Shown here: one piece after another, positions 52,524 through 62,188 of the stretch | Layout: every line of letters starts with the position of its first letter | Position numbering within the stretch: position 1 is the stretch's first letter | Source of the DNA: DASUPK01 sp963819715 | GTDB lineage: Bacteria > Actinomycetota > Thermoleophilia > Solirubrobacterales > 70-9 | Direction of reading: 5' to 3' | Length of the DNA: 64,000 nucleotides | Assembly: GCA_963819715.1 (NCBI GenBank) | Contig: CAWFXE010000002.1 | Span: 372,001 to 436,000, forward strand | Program-made: the position numbers and the translations under genes | Notes under the pieces: model-generated | Database searches by the model: none | Seen by the model: the letters and a program-made list of their open reading frames with translations, nothing else | What the model was told of the DNA's origin: nothing

Positions 52524-53465
52524 ATGAGCGAATCAGGGGGTCCGCTGATCTTCGACGAGTGGGAGATCGAGCTCCACGGCCACCGCGTCATTTACCGGAT
52601 CGCCGGCGACGGCCCTCCGGTCGTCCTGATCCACGGCATGGTCAACTCCTCCAAGCATTGGGAGAAGGTCGCGCTGCGCCTGGCCGAGCGCTACACGGTG
52701 ATCGCTCCCGACCTGATCGGCCATGGCGATTCAGCCGCGATCCGCGGCGACTACTCCCTCGGCGCCCACGCCTCCAGCATCCGCGACCTGCTGACGACCA
52801 TCGGCATCGAGCGAGCCACGATCGTCGGCCACTCGCTGGGCGGCGGCATCGCGATGGTGTTCTTCTACCAATTCCCCCAGCGCGTCGAGAGGCTTGCCCT
52901 GATCTCGAGCGGTGGCCTCGGACATGAGGTCAGCCCGATGCTCCGAGGCGCCGCGCTGCCCGGAGCCTCAGCGGGGATATGGCTGGTGGCGAACCGCCGC
53001 GTCCGCGAGGCAATCGAGCGCGCCGGCGATCGCATGCGGGCTCGAGGCAGCCGCAGGGGCGTCTACCTGCAGGCCGTGGGTCGCGCCGTGCGGCCCCTGC
53101 AGGAGGCCGCGGCCCGGCGCGCGTTCCTGCAGACACTGCGCTCCGTGATCGACGTGCGCGGCCAGCACGTAAGCGCCGTGGATCGGCTCTACCTACTCGG
53201 GGAGCTGCCCACCCTGATCGTCTGGGGCGAGCGCGATAACACCATCCCGATGAAGCATGGTCTCGCGGCCCACGATCGGATCCCCAACAGCCGCTTCGTC
53301 ACCCTGCCGAAGGCGGCGCATTTCCCGAACCTCGAGGACCCGGAGGGCCTGTCGGATGCGCTGATCGGCTGGCTGGACGACACGGAGCCTGGCCTGATCG
53401 AGGACTCCGAATGGGGTCAGATCGTCGGAGCGCGCTCGCCGCGCAGGCAGCGGCTCGGCGTCTAG
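52524..53465 (+). CDS. Alpha/beta-hydrolase
   Basis: 313 residues with triad nucleophile Ser104 in VGHSLGGG, Asp in VWGERDNTIP and His in PKAAHFPNLEDP; oxyanion loop LIHGMVNSSKHW. No signal peptide. The middle lid region is Arg-rich (RGSRRGVYLQAVGRAVRPLQ). Epoxide-hydrolase/haloperoxidase-type subfamily by overall pattern; substrate unknown. Ends 33 bp before the convergent MFS gene. Confidence 0.9.
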   Translation: MSESGGPLIFDEWEIELHGHRVIYRIAGDGPPVVLIHGMVNSSKHWEKVALRLAERYTVIAPDLIGHGDSAAIRGDYSLGAHASSIRDLLTTIGIERATIVGHSLGGGIAMVFFYQFPQRVERLALISSGGLGHEVSPMLRGAALPGASAGIWLVANRRVREAIERAGDRMRARGSRRGVYLQAVGRAVRPLQEAAARRAFLQTLRSVIDVRGQHVSAVDRLYLLGELPTLIVWGERDNTIPMKHGLAAHDRIPNSRFVTLPKAAHFPNLEDPEGLSDALIGWLDDTEPGLIEDSEWGQIVGARSPRRQRLGV

Positions 53466-53497
53466 CCGCGGTCCTAGGCGGTCGCCATCGCGACTGT

Positions 53498-54736
53498 TTA
53501 GGCCGGGTGCGGCTCTACGTCGATGGGGATGTGGGCCACCCGATCGAAGGCGATCCTGGCGATCAGCGCCCCCGCGATCCCGGCGACGCCCGCCATCACC
53601 AGGGCGGCGCGCGGATCGACTGCCTCCGAGAGCCAGCCGGAGAGTGGCCCGCCGATCGGGGTCGAGCCGAGGAAGACGATCGAGTAGAGCGCCATCACCC
53701 GGCCGCGCATGCTCGGCTCCGAGGCGAGCTGCAGCGAGGAGTTGATGCTCGCCGCCAGTGTCACGGTCGCAGCTCCGAGTGGCGCGAGGGCGGCGATCTC
53801 GAGCGCGAGCGTCGGCGCTCCCGCGGCCAACAGGGAGAGCACTCCGAAAACGAGCGCGGCGCCGACGAGGAGCATCGGCGTGACCGACCCGCGCGCTCCG
53901 TTGATCAGTGCTCCCACGATCGCCCCCAGCCCCATGGCGGCGACAAGCACCGCATAGGTGTCGGGACCGCCGTGGAACGTGAACCGGGCGAGCAGAGGCA
54001 GGACGGCCTGGAAGTTGTAGCCGAGAGTTCCCACGATGGCCATGAGTCCCAGCGGGATCCAGAGCTCAGGATCACGCCGGACGTAGCGCAGGCCGGCGCG
54101 GACGGCGCCGGGCTCCCGGGGCACCGTTTGGGTCGGCTGCAGGCGCTCGGTGTCCATGCCCGCGAGCACCCAGATCATGAAGGCGAAGCTCGCGGCGTTC
54201 AGGGCGAAACAGGGCTCCACGCCGACGGTCGCGATCAGGACCCCTGCGAACGCCGGACCGACGACGCGGGCACTGTGGACCAGGACGCTGTTCAGGCTGA
54301 CCGCGTTGACCACACGATCCGAGCCGACCATCTCCATCACGAACGCCTGCCGGGTCGGGTAGTCAACGGCGTTGACGCAGCCGCGGACGAAAACGAGCGA
54401 GAAGACCATCCAGGGAACGAGCACGCCCTCGCCCGCCAGGGTGAGCATCGTCAGCGGAGCGATCATGTGCAGCCCCTGAGTGAGGATCAACAGGCGCCGC
54501 TTCGGCACCCGGTCCGCGATCAGGCCGCCCCAGGCGCCGAAGATCAGCATGGGCAGGAACTGGAGGGCGGTCGTCACTCCCACCGCCAGGCCGCTGCCGG
54601 TCAGCGAGAGGACCAGCCACATCTCGGCGATCATCTGCATCCAGTTGCCGGAGAGCGAGACGAGTTGGCCGGCGAAGTAGCGGCGGAAGTTCGGAATCTG
54701 GAGGCTTGCGAAGGATCGGCCGAGGGCCTCTGTCAT
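53498..54736 (-). CDS. MFS exporter (EntS-like, MFS_3)
   Basis: 412 residues with 12 helices. N-terminal LQIPNFRRYFAGQLVSLSGNWMQMIAE and cytosolic loop GGLIADRVPKRRLLILTQ are typical of the EntS/TetV-like group; a second half includes LAASINSSLQLASEPSMRGRVM. The ATG overlaps the stop of a MarR gene, so the two form an operon, as often for drug exporters. Substrate unknown. Confidence 0.92.
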   Translation of the reverse strand: MTEALGRSFASLQIPNFRRYFAGQLVSLSGNWMQMIAEMWLVLSLTGSGLAVGVTTALQFLPMLIFGAWGGLIADRVPKRRLLILTQGLHMIAPLTMLTLAGEGVLVPWMVFSLVFVRGCVNAVDYPTRQAFVMEMVGSDRVVNAVSLNSVLVHSARVVGPAFAGVLIATVGVEPCFALNAASFAFMIWVLAGMDTERLQPTQTVPREPGAVRAGLRYVRRDPELWIPLGLMAIVGTLGYNFQAVLPLLARFTFHGGPDTYAVLVAAMGLGAIVGALINGARGSVTPMLLVGAALVFGVLSLLAAGAPTLALEIAALAPLGAATVTLAASINSSLQLASEPSMRGRVMALYSIVFLGSTPIGGPLSGWLSEAVDPRAALVMAGVAGIAGALIARIAFDRVAHIPIDVEPHPA

Positions 54737-55173
54737 TCGAGCATCCCCTCCAGAAGTTCGGCGGCCCGCTCAAGCGTGCGGCGGTCCTCAGCCTCCAGTG
54801 CACCGATTCGCCTGGCGAGGTAGGCCGTCTTCCGAGCGCGGAGTCGGTTCAGATGCTCCCCTCCCTCTGGGGTGGCGCTGACGATCGAGGCGCGACCGTC
54901 CTCGGGGTCTCGGATCCTCTCCACGAGGCCGGCGGCCTCGAGGTGACCGAGGATCCGGGTCGCGGTGGGGCGCTTGATGCGCTCACGCTCCGCGAGCTCG
55001 CTCGGGGAGAGCGGGCCGTGTCGCTCGATCGTGGCCAGCGCGGCGACCTGGGAGGGACCGAGGTCGGTCCCCGCCTCCTGGCGCAGGCGGCGCGCCATGC
55101 GGGTGATCGCCCATCGAAGGCGCGGGGCGAGCTCCTCCTTGGCCTTCTCTGGGATCGGCGAAGTAGTTTGCAT
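54733..55173 (-). CDS. MarR-family regulator
   Basis: 146 residues. wHTH core QVAALATIERHGPLSPSELA, RIKRPTATRILGHLEAAGLV, wing DPEDGRASIVSAT. First gene of the MarR-MFS operon; start codon overlaps a palindrome. Divergent from FTR1 but about 78 bp away. Inducer unknown. Confidence 0.93.
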   Translation of the reverse strand: MQTTSPIPEKAKEELAPRLRWAITRMARRLRQEAGTDLGPSQVAALATIERHGPLSPSELAERERIKRPTATRILGHLEAAGLVERIRDPEDGRASIVSATPEGGEHLNRLRARKTAYLARRIGALEAEDRRTLERAAELLEGMLE

Positions 55174-55191
55174 TGCTAATTAGCTTAGCAA
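55173..55191. promoter_or_regulatory. MarR operator
   Basis: Inverted repeat TTGCTAA / TTAGCAA with a nested perfect palindrome GCTAATTAGC (55175-55184), at the MarR start codon. Confidence 0.75.
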
Positions 55192-55208
55192 ACCATCGCC
55201 TCTTCACC

Positions 55209-55226
55209 AGTTAGGGCGCCCTAACT
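55209..55226. promoter_or_regulatory. DtxR/IdeR-like operator of the FTR1 gene
   Basis: Perfect 18-bp palindrome AGTTAGGGCGCCCTAACT ending 25 bases before the FTR1 start. The TTAGG...CCTAA arms match the pattern recognised by iron-dependent DtxR-family repressors. This fits an iron-uptake gene and indicates iron repression. Confidence 0.68.
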
Positions 55227-55250
55227 GAACCTGTTACCGTCCCGGGTCCG

Positions 55251-56270
55251 ATGAAGAGCTCCGCCGCCACCTCTTCCGCAGACCGCAACTACTCCCGCCT
55301 CGCCTGGTGGGTCAGTGGCCTCGCGGTCGTGGCCGGTCTCGTCTATCTGATGGCGACGGCCAAAACCGGGCCCGCCGACCCGACCGAGCAGCACATGAGC
55401 CACGGCACCGCCGTCTTCAACTCCGGGATGATCGTCTTCCGCGAGGGACTCGAGGCGATCCTGATCTTCGCGGCCGTCACCGCCAGCTTCCTGGGCGCCG
55501 ACAAGTCGAAGCGGCGTCCGGTCGTGGGCGGCGCCGCAATCGCGTTCGGGGTGACGATCGCGACCTGGTTCGTGGTCCAGGCGCTGCTCGATGTGGCCTC
55601 TCCCCTCGGGCCCAAGCTCGAGGCGATAACCGGATTCCTCGCGATCGCGGTGCTGCTGGTGGTGCTCAACTGGTTCGTCCACCGCGTCTACTGGACGGAC
55701 TGGATCGGCCGCCACCACAAGCGCCGCCAGAAGCTGCTCACCCAGACCGGCCCCTGGGTCGTGATCGGGCTGGTCGCGCTCGGCTTCACGACCGTGTATC
55801 GCGAGGGATTCGAGGTCGTCCTCTTCCTCCAGAACCTGGAGCTGCAGAACGGCAGCTCGACGGTCCTCGAAGGCGTCGCGATCGGGCTGGCGTGCACCGC
55901 AGTGGTGGGCGTCCTCACGTTCTGGCTGCACCACAAGCTCCCCTACCGCCGGATGCTGATCATGACCGGCGTCCTCGTCGCCGTCGTCCTGATGGTGATG
56001 ATCGGCGGAACGGCCCTCTCCTTCATGGACCTCGGCTGGATTCCGAGCCACCCGACGCCGTTCACGGTGCCGCAGTGGATGGGCTCCTGGTTCGAGATCT
56101 ACTCCTACTGGGAGACGATCGGCGCCCAGCTGCTCGCCGGCGTTCTGGTGGTCGGCTCATACGTCCTGGCCGAGCACGTCAAGGTCCACCGCCGGGTTCA
56201 GAAGGGTGAGCAGCCGGCCGTCCGCTCGGAAGCTCCTCCCTCGCTGCAGACGCAGACCGAGCCCGTCTAG
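55251..56270 (+). CDS. FTR1-family iron permease
   Basis: 339 residues, seven or so helices. The two iron-transport motifs are present: REGLE at residues 64-68 and YREGFE at 183-188, both required in Ftr1/EfeU permeases for Fe passage. No EfeO/EfeB partner gene lies next to it. A DtxR-like palindrome precedes it, arguing for iron-repressed expression and an uptake role. Confidence 0.92.
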   Translation: MKSSAATSSADRNYSRLAWWVSGLAVVAGLVYLMATAKTGPADPTEQHMSHGTAVFNSGMIVFREGLEAILIFAAVTASFLGADKSKRRPVVGGAAIAFGVTIATWFVVQALLDVASPLGPKLEAITGFLAIAVLLVVLNWFVHRVYWTDWIGRHHKRRQKLLTQTGPWVVIGLVALGFTTVYREGFEVVLFLQNLELQNGSSTVLEGVAIGLACTAVVGVLTFWLHHKLPYRRMLIMTGVLVAVVLMVMIGGTALSFMDLGWIPSHPTPFTVPQWMGSWFEIYSYWETIGAQLLAGVLVVGSYVLAEHVKVHRRVQKGEQPAVRSEAPPSLQTQTEPV

Positions 56271-56288
56271 CTCCTCTAGCCTGGCTGC

Positions 56289-57306
56289 ATGCGCCGTTCG
56301 CCAGGGAACGTCGTGCTGGTCGCGGTACTCGGCCTGCTGCTGGCCGCCGCCGGCATCGCCGTCGCCAAGAAGAAGCATCACCACCGCCACCTGCCCCGCG
56401 GTCCCTACCCGAGCCTAGGCGACTGCCCCGTCTATCCCGGCATCGTCGGCGGCCGCCAACGCCCCCTCGGCTGCGGACGAGTCGGCCTGGAACCAGGACA
56501 TCTCCGCCGCGCCCCTCGACCCCAACTCCGCCGCTTACATCTCCTATATCGGCGCCCACGGAGGGGACTTCGTCCACCAGGACTTTGGCTCACTCCGCCA
56601 GTCCGGCTTCCCCTATGCGGTCGTCGGCAAGAAGCAGAAGCGCACCAAGGTCCACTTCACCGCCTATGGCGACGAGTCCGATCACGGCACCTACCGCGTG
56701 CCGCTCAAGGCCCTGGTCGAGGCCGGTCAGACCTCGGACGGAGACCGCCATGTCCTCACGGTCGACGCAGCTCGCTGCAGGCTCTACGAGCTCTATCGCG
56801 CGTTTGCTCGCAAACATCCCAGGCCACATTGGAACGCCGACTCCGCTGCGATCTGGGACCTGCGCTCAGCGGCTCTTCGGCCTGAGGGCTTCACTTCGGC
56901 CGACGCCGCCGGCCTCCCGATCTTCGCCGGCCTCGCACGCTACGACGAGGCGGCATCGGGCCACATCAGCCACGCCATCCGGGTGACTGTCGAATCGACC
57001 CAGGACGCCTGGATCAACCCCGCCACGCACTGCGCCGGGGACACCTCGAGCGCGAGCGCGCCGCCCATGGGCCTCCGCCTCCGGCTTTCGGCGGGCTACG
57101 ACATCTCGGGTATCACCGGACCGGCACACGCGATTGCCGCGGCGATGAAGCAATACGGCCTCTTCGTTGCCGACAACGGATCCAACTGGGCCATCTCGGG
57201 CACCTCGGATCGCCGCTGGCCCAACGAGAGCATCGAGCAGCTCAAGTCGATCCCCGGCTCAGCCTTCCAGGTAGTGCAAAGCGCCGCAGCCATTCACCAC
57301 TGCTGA
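56289..57306 (+). pseudogene. Secreted protein of unknown function with one frameshift
   Basis: ATG 56289 opens a signal segment (VLVAVLGLLLAAAGIAVA) and a His-rich stretch, then runs to GDCP. A CCCC run (56426-56429) appears to hold one C too many; dropping it continues SIPASSAAANAPSAADESAW, DPNSAAYISYIGAHGGDFVH and on to TGA 57304-57306. Repaired length about 338 residues with a helical, cysteine-containing C-terminal domain. No family recognised. Overlaps the convergent EamA gene by 65 bp. Confidence 0.75.
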
Positions 57307-58171
57307 GGCCCTCGGCCGGGGCGCTCACCATCCGCACGCCGATCAGGGCGAACACCAGCCCGACGATCGCCCCGACGCTGAGCGGCTGACCCAGGATCGG
57401 GACTCCCGCGATTGCGGTCGTGGCGGGCACCAGATAGAGGAAGCTGGTCGCCTCGCCGCTCTTCGCGTTGCGAAGCAGCCAGAAGAACAGCATCACGGCG
57501 CCGATGGAGAGGCCGAAGATCAGCCATGCAAGAGACGGGAGCACCGCCGCGCTCAGGTCGAATCCCTGGGTGAACGCGGCGATTGGAGCGATCACGGCGG
57601 CGGCGGTCACGAGCTGGATCGTGTTCGCGACCTTCGGGTCGACGTTTGAGCCCTTGGCGCGCTGCACGAGCGTGCCGCCGACGAGGCCGGCCAGGCCGAT
57701 CACCGCGAAGACGAAGCCAATCGGCGAACCACCGCCGTGCAGCTCCTCGATGACCGCGAGGACGACGCCGGCGACGCCGATCAGCGAGCCGAGCCATTGA
57801 ACCGGCGTCAGGTGCTCATCGAGCAGGAAGGTTGCGAGAACGGCCACCAGCAGTGGGCTCGAGCCCGCCAGCAGGGCCGTCAGCCCGGCGGGCACGCCAT
57901 GCTGGAGCGCGAGGAAGATCCCGACGAATTGCGCCGCCTGCAGCAGCAGGCCCACGACGACCATCTGGGCGATCGCCCGGGGCTCACGCGGCCACGGCGC
58001 CCGGAACGCCATCGCGATCGCGCCCATGACCAGGGCGGCCACGCTCATGCGCCAGAAGAGGATCGAGAGCCCCGGTGCGTGGCGAACGGCGATCGTGCCC
58101 ACGATGAAGCCGCTGCTCCAGACCGGGACCATCACGGCCTTGGCGAGTCGAAGCCTCGGTCGCTTGCTCAT
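57242..58171 (-). CDS. EamA/DMT-family transporter
   Basis: 309 residues from ATG 58171 (AAAGGGCTAGTG upstream; a GTG one codon earlier is possible). Ten helices in two EamA repeats, with the conserved LLAGSSPLLVAVLATFLLDE and FLYLVPATTAIAGVPILGQ. Typically drives export of amino acids or metabolites. The C-terminal 20 codons overlap the convergent secreted-protein gene. Confidence 0.9.
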   Translation of the reverse strand: MSKRPRLRLAKAVMVPVWSSGFIVGTIAVRHAPGLSILFWRMSVAALVMGAIAMAFRAPWPREPRAIAQMVVVGLLLQAAQFVGIFLALQHGVPAGLTALLAGSSPLLVAVLATFLLDEHLTPVQWLGSLIGVAGVVLAVIEELHGGGSPIGFVFAVIGLAGLVGGTLVQRAKGSNVDPKVANTIQLVTAAAVIAPIAAFTQGFDLSAAVLPSLAWLIFGLSIGAVMLFFWLLRNAKSGEATSFLYLVPATTAIAGVPILGQPLSVGAIVGLVFALIGVRMVSAPAEGLSSGEWLRRFALPGRLSRGST

Positions 58172-58234
58172 CACTAGCCCTTTCTCACGTAGGTCACCCT
58201 TGAAACGTCGGTGACCCCAGGGCTGTGAGATCCC

Positions 58235-58252
58235 CGGCCTGGTGGCCGCTAG
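58235..58252 (-). repeat. 18-bp stop-codon hairpin, copy 2
   Basis: Identical to 9261-9278. Again contains the TAG stop of the minus-strand gene followed by a CGGCC-ACCA-GGCCG hairpin. Confidence 0.55.
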
Positions 58253-59601
58253 CCGCCGCGGGCGGCGGAGACCAGGTCCGGCGGCGGCACGATCGTCTGC
58301 TTGAGCTCGAAGGTGTCCGCGGCCTTCTGCACGCTGATCGGGGCGGGTTGCGGGTCACCGCTGGGCGTGATCGCGAAGCTACCCGTGATGCCGTCGGTGA
58401 CCTTGGTCTGGAAGAGCTGGTCGATTGTGCCCGCCCGGGTCTTGCCCTCCCTGATCGCGTTCAGCAGCACCTCGGCGGCCTGGCCGGCGTAGGGCGCGAA
58501 GACCTCGATCGGCTGGTCGCCGACCTGGGAGCGCAGCTCGCCCACGAAGTCCTTCCCCTGGCCGGTGAGGGCCTCCGGCACCTTGCCCGGCAGGCTGACG
58601 TACATGCCCACCGAGTCTGATCCGGCCTGGTCGATGGTGTTCTGCTGGGCGAAGCCATCGGGCGCGAGCAGCTTGACCGCGCCATCGTTCGGCCCAAGCA
58701 CCGAGACCTTGTCCTTGATCAGCTGGGCGCCGTTCTCCTCGAGGATCGCGGCGAGGAAGACTGAGTCCGCACCGGCGGACTTCGCCTTCTTCATCAGGTC
58801 CGTATAGCCGCTCGCCTTCGCGTCGTAGTGCTCGACGCCCGCGATGGTCATACCGAGCGACTTGGCCGCGCCCTCGAACGTCCGACCCTGTCCCTCGCTC
58901 GTCGGATCGTCAGAGGCGATCAGGATGAACGGTTTCTTGATCCCCTGCTCGTTTGCGAAGCTCGCCATCCCGGCGCCCTGCACCGCGTCGTTCGGCACCA
59001 CGCGGATGTAATTCCGCTTGCCGGATGGGAAGTAGGTGTCCGGCTCGTCCGGCTTGCAGAGGGTCGGACTCGGCTCCGTCAGACAGACGAAGGTGTTGCC
59101 CGGCGAGACCATCGGGACGCCGCCACCCGGCGCCTTGTTGAGCACGGGCATCTCGATGGCGGCGCAGCCCGAGTTGTAGGTGCCGATCACCCCGATCACG
59201 TCAGGATTCGCCGCGTACTTCTGCGCGTTCGTGCGACAGAGGTTCTCGTCCCACTCGCCGGTTGAGGCGATCGAGTCGTCGCAGGCCTGGAAGGCGACCT
59301 GGATGTTGTTGCCGGCCTGCCACCCCTTGCGCGCTAGCTCCTGGACTATCGCGTCGTTCTGCTGCTTTGAGCGCTCGGCGGAGTCGCCCTTCAGCGGCAG
59401 GTCGGAGACGATCAGCTTGGTCGGCGTGCCGCTGCCCGAGTACTGGACGTCGCCGCAGTCCGCGGCAATTCCCTGGACGTCGCCGACCTGGGTCGTCGTC
59501 TCGTTGTCGTCGCCACCCCCGCAGGCGGCGAGAGCGGCCGCGGCCGCTGTGGCGGCGCAGGCGACGAGGACGGCGGCGAGGCGGCGGGACACGGCGGGCA
59601 C
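58249..59601 (-). CDS. Branched-chain amino-acid-type ABC substrate-binding lipoprotein
   Basis: 450 residues, GTG start. Lipobox AALAAC with Cys27, then Asn/Thr linker and a type I periplasmic-binding fold: VSDLPLKGDSAERSKQQ, DVIGVIGTYNSGCAAIEMPV, FILIASDDPTSEGQG and EVFAPYAGQAAEVLLNAI, the LivJ/Peripla_BP_6 family. Solitary; no ABC permease or ATPase genes are adjacent. Ligand unknown. Confidence 0.9.
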   Translation of the reverse strand: MPAVSRRLAAVLVACAATAAAAALAACGGGDDNETTTQVGDVQGIAADCGDVQYSGSGTPTKLIVSDLPLKGDSAERSKQQNDAIVQELARKGWQAGNNIQVAFQACDDSIASTGEWDENLCRTNAQKYAANPDVIGVIGTYNSGCAAIEMPVLNKAPGGGVPMVSPGNTFVCLTEPSPTLCKPDEPDTYFPSGKRNYIRVVPNDAVQGAGMASFANEQGIKKPFILIASDDPTSEGQGRTFEGAAKSLGMTIAGVEHYDAKASGYTDLMKKAKSAGADSVFLAAILEENGAQLIKDKVSVLGPNDGAVKLLAPDGFAQQNTIDQAGSDSVGMYVSLPGKVPEALTGQGKDFVGELRSQVGDQPIEVFAPYAGQAAEVLLNAIREGKTRAGTIDQLFQTKVTDGITGSFAITPSGDPQPAPISVQKAADTFELKQTIVPPPDLVSAARGG

Positions 59602-59663
59602 CCTAGTGCGCTCCCCGGCGGGACCGCATCCGTAGAAGCCCGTGCGATTGAGGGGTCAGACTC

Positions 59664-60665
59664 CTACGCGGTTGCCTTGGCGGCCTGGCGCTCCGGCGCG
59701 ATCCGCACGACGTCCCAGGCGAGGCCGAGCTTCTCCAGCGACCAGATCACCGCGGCCGAGGGATCGACCTGCCGCGTCTTCATTCCGTGCACCGCAGAGG
59801 TCGGGAAGGCGTGATGGCTGTTGTGCCAGGCCTCGCCGAAGGTCGGAATCGCCAGCCAGGCGAGGTTCCGCGACTCGTCGGTGGTCTCGAAGTCCCGCTT
59901 GCCGAACATGTGACAGAGCGAGTTGATCGAGTAGGTGACGTGGTGCAGGACCATCATCCGCACCGCGCCCCCCCAGAGCAACCCGGTGACGCCGGCGATG
60001 ACCGTGCCGCCGATCGCCCAACCGAGGAAGAAGGCGGCGATGAACCCCGCCAGCGCCCAGAGCAGGAAGGTCCGATCGACATAGCTGACGATCGGGTCCT
60101 TGAGCAGGTCCGGCGCAAAGCGCTCCTTGGAACCGCGCTGCGTGTGGATGAAGAGCCAGCCGAGGTGAGCGTGGAAGAACCCCTTGAACTGTGCCCGAAC
60201 GCCCTCCCCGTGCCCGACGTGCGGGCTGTGAGGATCGCCTTCCTCATCGGAGAAGGCGTGGTGCTTGCGGTGGTCGGCGACCCAAGAGATGATCGGGCCC
60301 TCGACCGCGGCCGAGCCGAGCACGGCGAGCACCGCACGGGTCCGGGGCCCGGTCTTGAAGGACCGATGGGTGAAGAGGCGATGGAAGCCGACCGTAATCC
60401 CGAGGCCCGTCGGGATGTAGAGGAGTGCGAAGACGAGCAGGTCGCTCCAGCGCAGCCAGCTGCCGGCGAGCTGCCAGACGACGAAGCCGAGCATCAGGAA
60501 CGGGATGACAGTGAGCGCGCCGGTGATGATCCGGTCTCGCGTTTCGTGGGCGACCGGCTGGATGTCGTCCGCTCGTGGGCCGCGCGAGCGGCCGGGTCGG
60601 GACGGCTCCGCTTTTGTCGACGGGCCGATTGGCGGCGCTGTCACTCCAGCGGCAACGTCCGACAT
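59664..60665 (-). CDS. Membrane acyl-CoA/acyl-lipid desaturase
   Basis: 333 residues from ATG 60665 (AAAGGAGACCTC upstream). Three histidine boxes: HRLFTH (95-100), HRKHH (132-136) and HNSHH, coordinating a di-iron centre, with four membrane helices. Delta9-type fatty-acid desaturase group. Divergent from the cyclopropane-fatty-acid synthase, which uses its unsaturated products. Confidence 0.93.
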   Translation of the reverse strand: MSDVAAGVTAPPIGPSTKAEPSRPGRSRGPRADDIQPVAHETRDRIITGALTVIPFLMLGFVVWQLAGSWLRWSDLLVFALLYIPTGLGITVGFHRLFTHRSFKTGPRTRAVLAVLGSAAVEGPIISWVADHRKHHAFSDEEGDPHSPHVGHGEGVRAQFKGFFHAHLGWLFIHTQRGSKERFAPDLLKDPIVSYVDRTFLLWALAGFIAAFFLGWAIGGTVIAGVTGLLWGGAVRMMVLHHVTYSINSLCHMFGKRDFETTDESRNLAWLAIPTFGEAWHNSHHAFPTSAVHGMKTRQVDPSAAVIWSLEKLGLAWDVVRIAPERQAAKATA

Positions 60666-60679
60666 GAGGTCTCCTTTGG

Positions 60680-60693
60680 TTGGTCCTGACCAA
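60680..60693. promoter_or_regulatory. Inverted repeat before the desaturase
   Basis: TTGGTCCTGACCAA: TTGGTC and GACCAA arms with a two-base centre, 15 bp upstream of the desaturase start. Candidate operator for a lipid regulator. Confidence 0.55.
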
Positions 60694-60822
60694 GTCAATC
60701 CGACTCTCGTCGTCGTGACTCGAGTCCCGGGCAACGGACCCTAGCGACAATTCATAAGCCTGTGGTGAGCAATTCGGCTTCCCTAACAAACCGCGGATCT
60801 CGTGCCTCGCTAGGGTCGGGAT

Positions 60823-62025
60823 ATGCCAACTGAGCCCCTCGTCAAGGAGATCGAACGCGCCTTCCCGGAGCGACCATTCACGATCGAGCTCTGGGACGGA
60901 TCCAAGGTCCCGGCAACCAACGGTGGAGGCCCGACCTTCCGAGCTCGCTCCGAGGACGCCCTCGCCTACGCGGTCGCGGCCCCTGGCCAGCTCGGCCTCG
61001 GCCGCGCCTACGTCGCGGGCGAGATCGAGATCGATGACATCGACGGTGTGATCGGTGTCCTCAACGAATGGAAGCCGCCGCCCGTCGGAGCTGCGACCAA
61101 GGCCCGGCTGATCACCGCCGCCCTGCGCGCCGCCGGTGTGCGCCGGCCCCCTCCCCCGCCCAAGGCCGAGATGCATCTGCGTGGGCGCAAGCACACCACC
61201 AAGCGCGACCGCGAGGCCGTGCGCCACCACTACGACGTAGGCAACGAGTTCTTCTCGCTCTTCCTCGACGAGTCGATGACCTATTCCTGCGCGATCTTCT
61301 CCCGCGGCGCCAAGAGCCTCGCCGCCGCCCAGGACACCAAGCTCGAGCTGGTCTGCACCAAGCTCGGCCTGGAGCCCGGCCAGCGCGTGCTCGACGTTGG
61401 CTGCGGCTGGGGCAGCTTCGTGATGCACGCCGCGCAGCGCCACGGGGTCGACGCCGTCGGAATCACCCTGTCGGAGAACCAGGCCGAGCTCGCCCGCAAG
61501 CGGGTCGCGGACGCCGGGCTCTCCGACAAGGTCGAGATCCGCGTCCAGGACTACCGCGAGCTCGCCGGCGAGGACTTCGACGCCGTCGCCTCTATCGGGA
61601 TGGTCGAGCACGTCGGCGAGTCCCAGATCGACGTCTACGCCGAGCAGCTCGCGTCGATGCTGCGGCCCGGCGGCCGGCTGCTCAACCACGGCATCTCGCG
61701 CTTGAAGCACGGCAACATCGAGGGCGGGGCCTTCTCCGAGCGCTACGTCTTCCCCGACGGCGAGACGACCCATGTCTCCCGGGTGATCCTCGCCCTGGAG
61801 CGCGCCGGGTTCATCGCCCAGCACGTCGAGGAGTTCGGCTCCGACTACGCCGAGACCCTGCGCCACTGGATCCGCAACCTCGACGACAACATCGGGCGGG
61901 CCGAGGAGCTCGCCGGTCCCGAGCGGCTCCGCGTCTGGCGCCTCTACCTGCGGGCGGCGCGCAACGGCTTCGAGATCGATTTCACCTCGGTCTACCAGGT
62001 CCTCTGCCGGCGCGGCGACAGCTAG
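60823..62025 (+). CDS. cfa: Cyclopropane-fatty-acyl-phospholipid synthase family
   Basis: 400 residues. N-terminal lipid-binding domain, then HHYDVGNEFFSLFLDESMTY, SAM motif RVLDVGCGWGSFVMHAA, and SIGMVEHVGESQIDVYAEQL. Catalyses SAM-dependent methylene (or methyl) transfer to the double bond of membrane acyl chains. Divergent from the desaturase across about 160 bp, so the two can act in sequence. Cyclopropane versus 10-methyl products cannot be told apart from sequence here. Confidence 0.93.
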   Translation: MPTEPLVKEIERAFPERPFTIELWDGSKVPATNGGGPTFRARSEDALAYAVAAPGQLGLGRAYVAGEIEIDDIDGVIGVLNEWKPPPVGAATKARLITAALRAAGVRRPPPPPKAEMHLRGRKHTTKRDREAVRHHYDVGNEFFSLFLDESMTYSCAIFSRGAKSLAAAQDTKLELVCTKLGLEPGQRVLDVGCGWGSFVMHAAQRHGVDAVGITLSENQAELARKRVADAGLSDKVEIRVQDYRELAGEDFDAVASIGMVEHVGESQIDVYAEQLASMLRPGGRLLNHGISRLKHGNIEGGAFSERYVFPDGETTHVSRVILALERAGFIAQHVEEFGSDYAETLRHWIRNLDDNIGRAEELAGPERLRVWRLYLRAARNGFEIDFTSVYQVLCRRGDS

Positions 62026-62188
62026 CAGGTTCCGACCGCCCGCGCTCCCAATTCGGTCACGGGTTCGGTCCTTGGGGCTGCTACCGTCCCGCGCGTTAGG
62101 CCGGTAATACCGGCACAAGGTGTGCGTAGCGCTCGCGTTGTTGCTTCTCAGCTTCCTCGCGTTCGCAGCACAGTTAAGAGGAGGCGAG

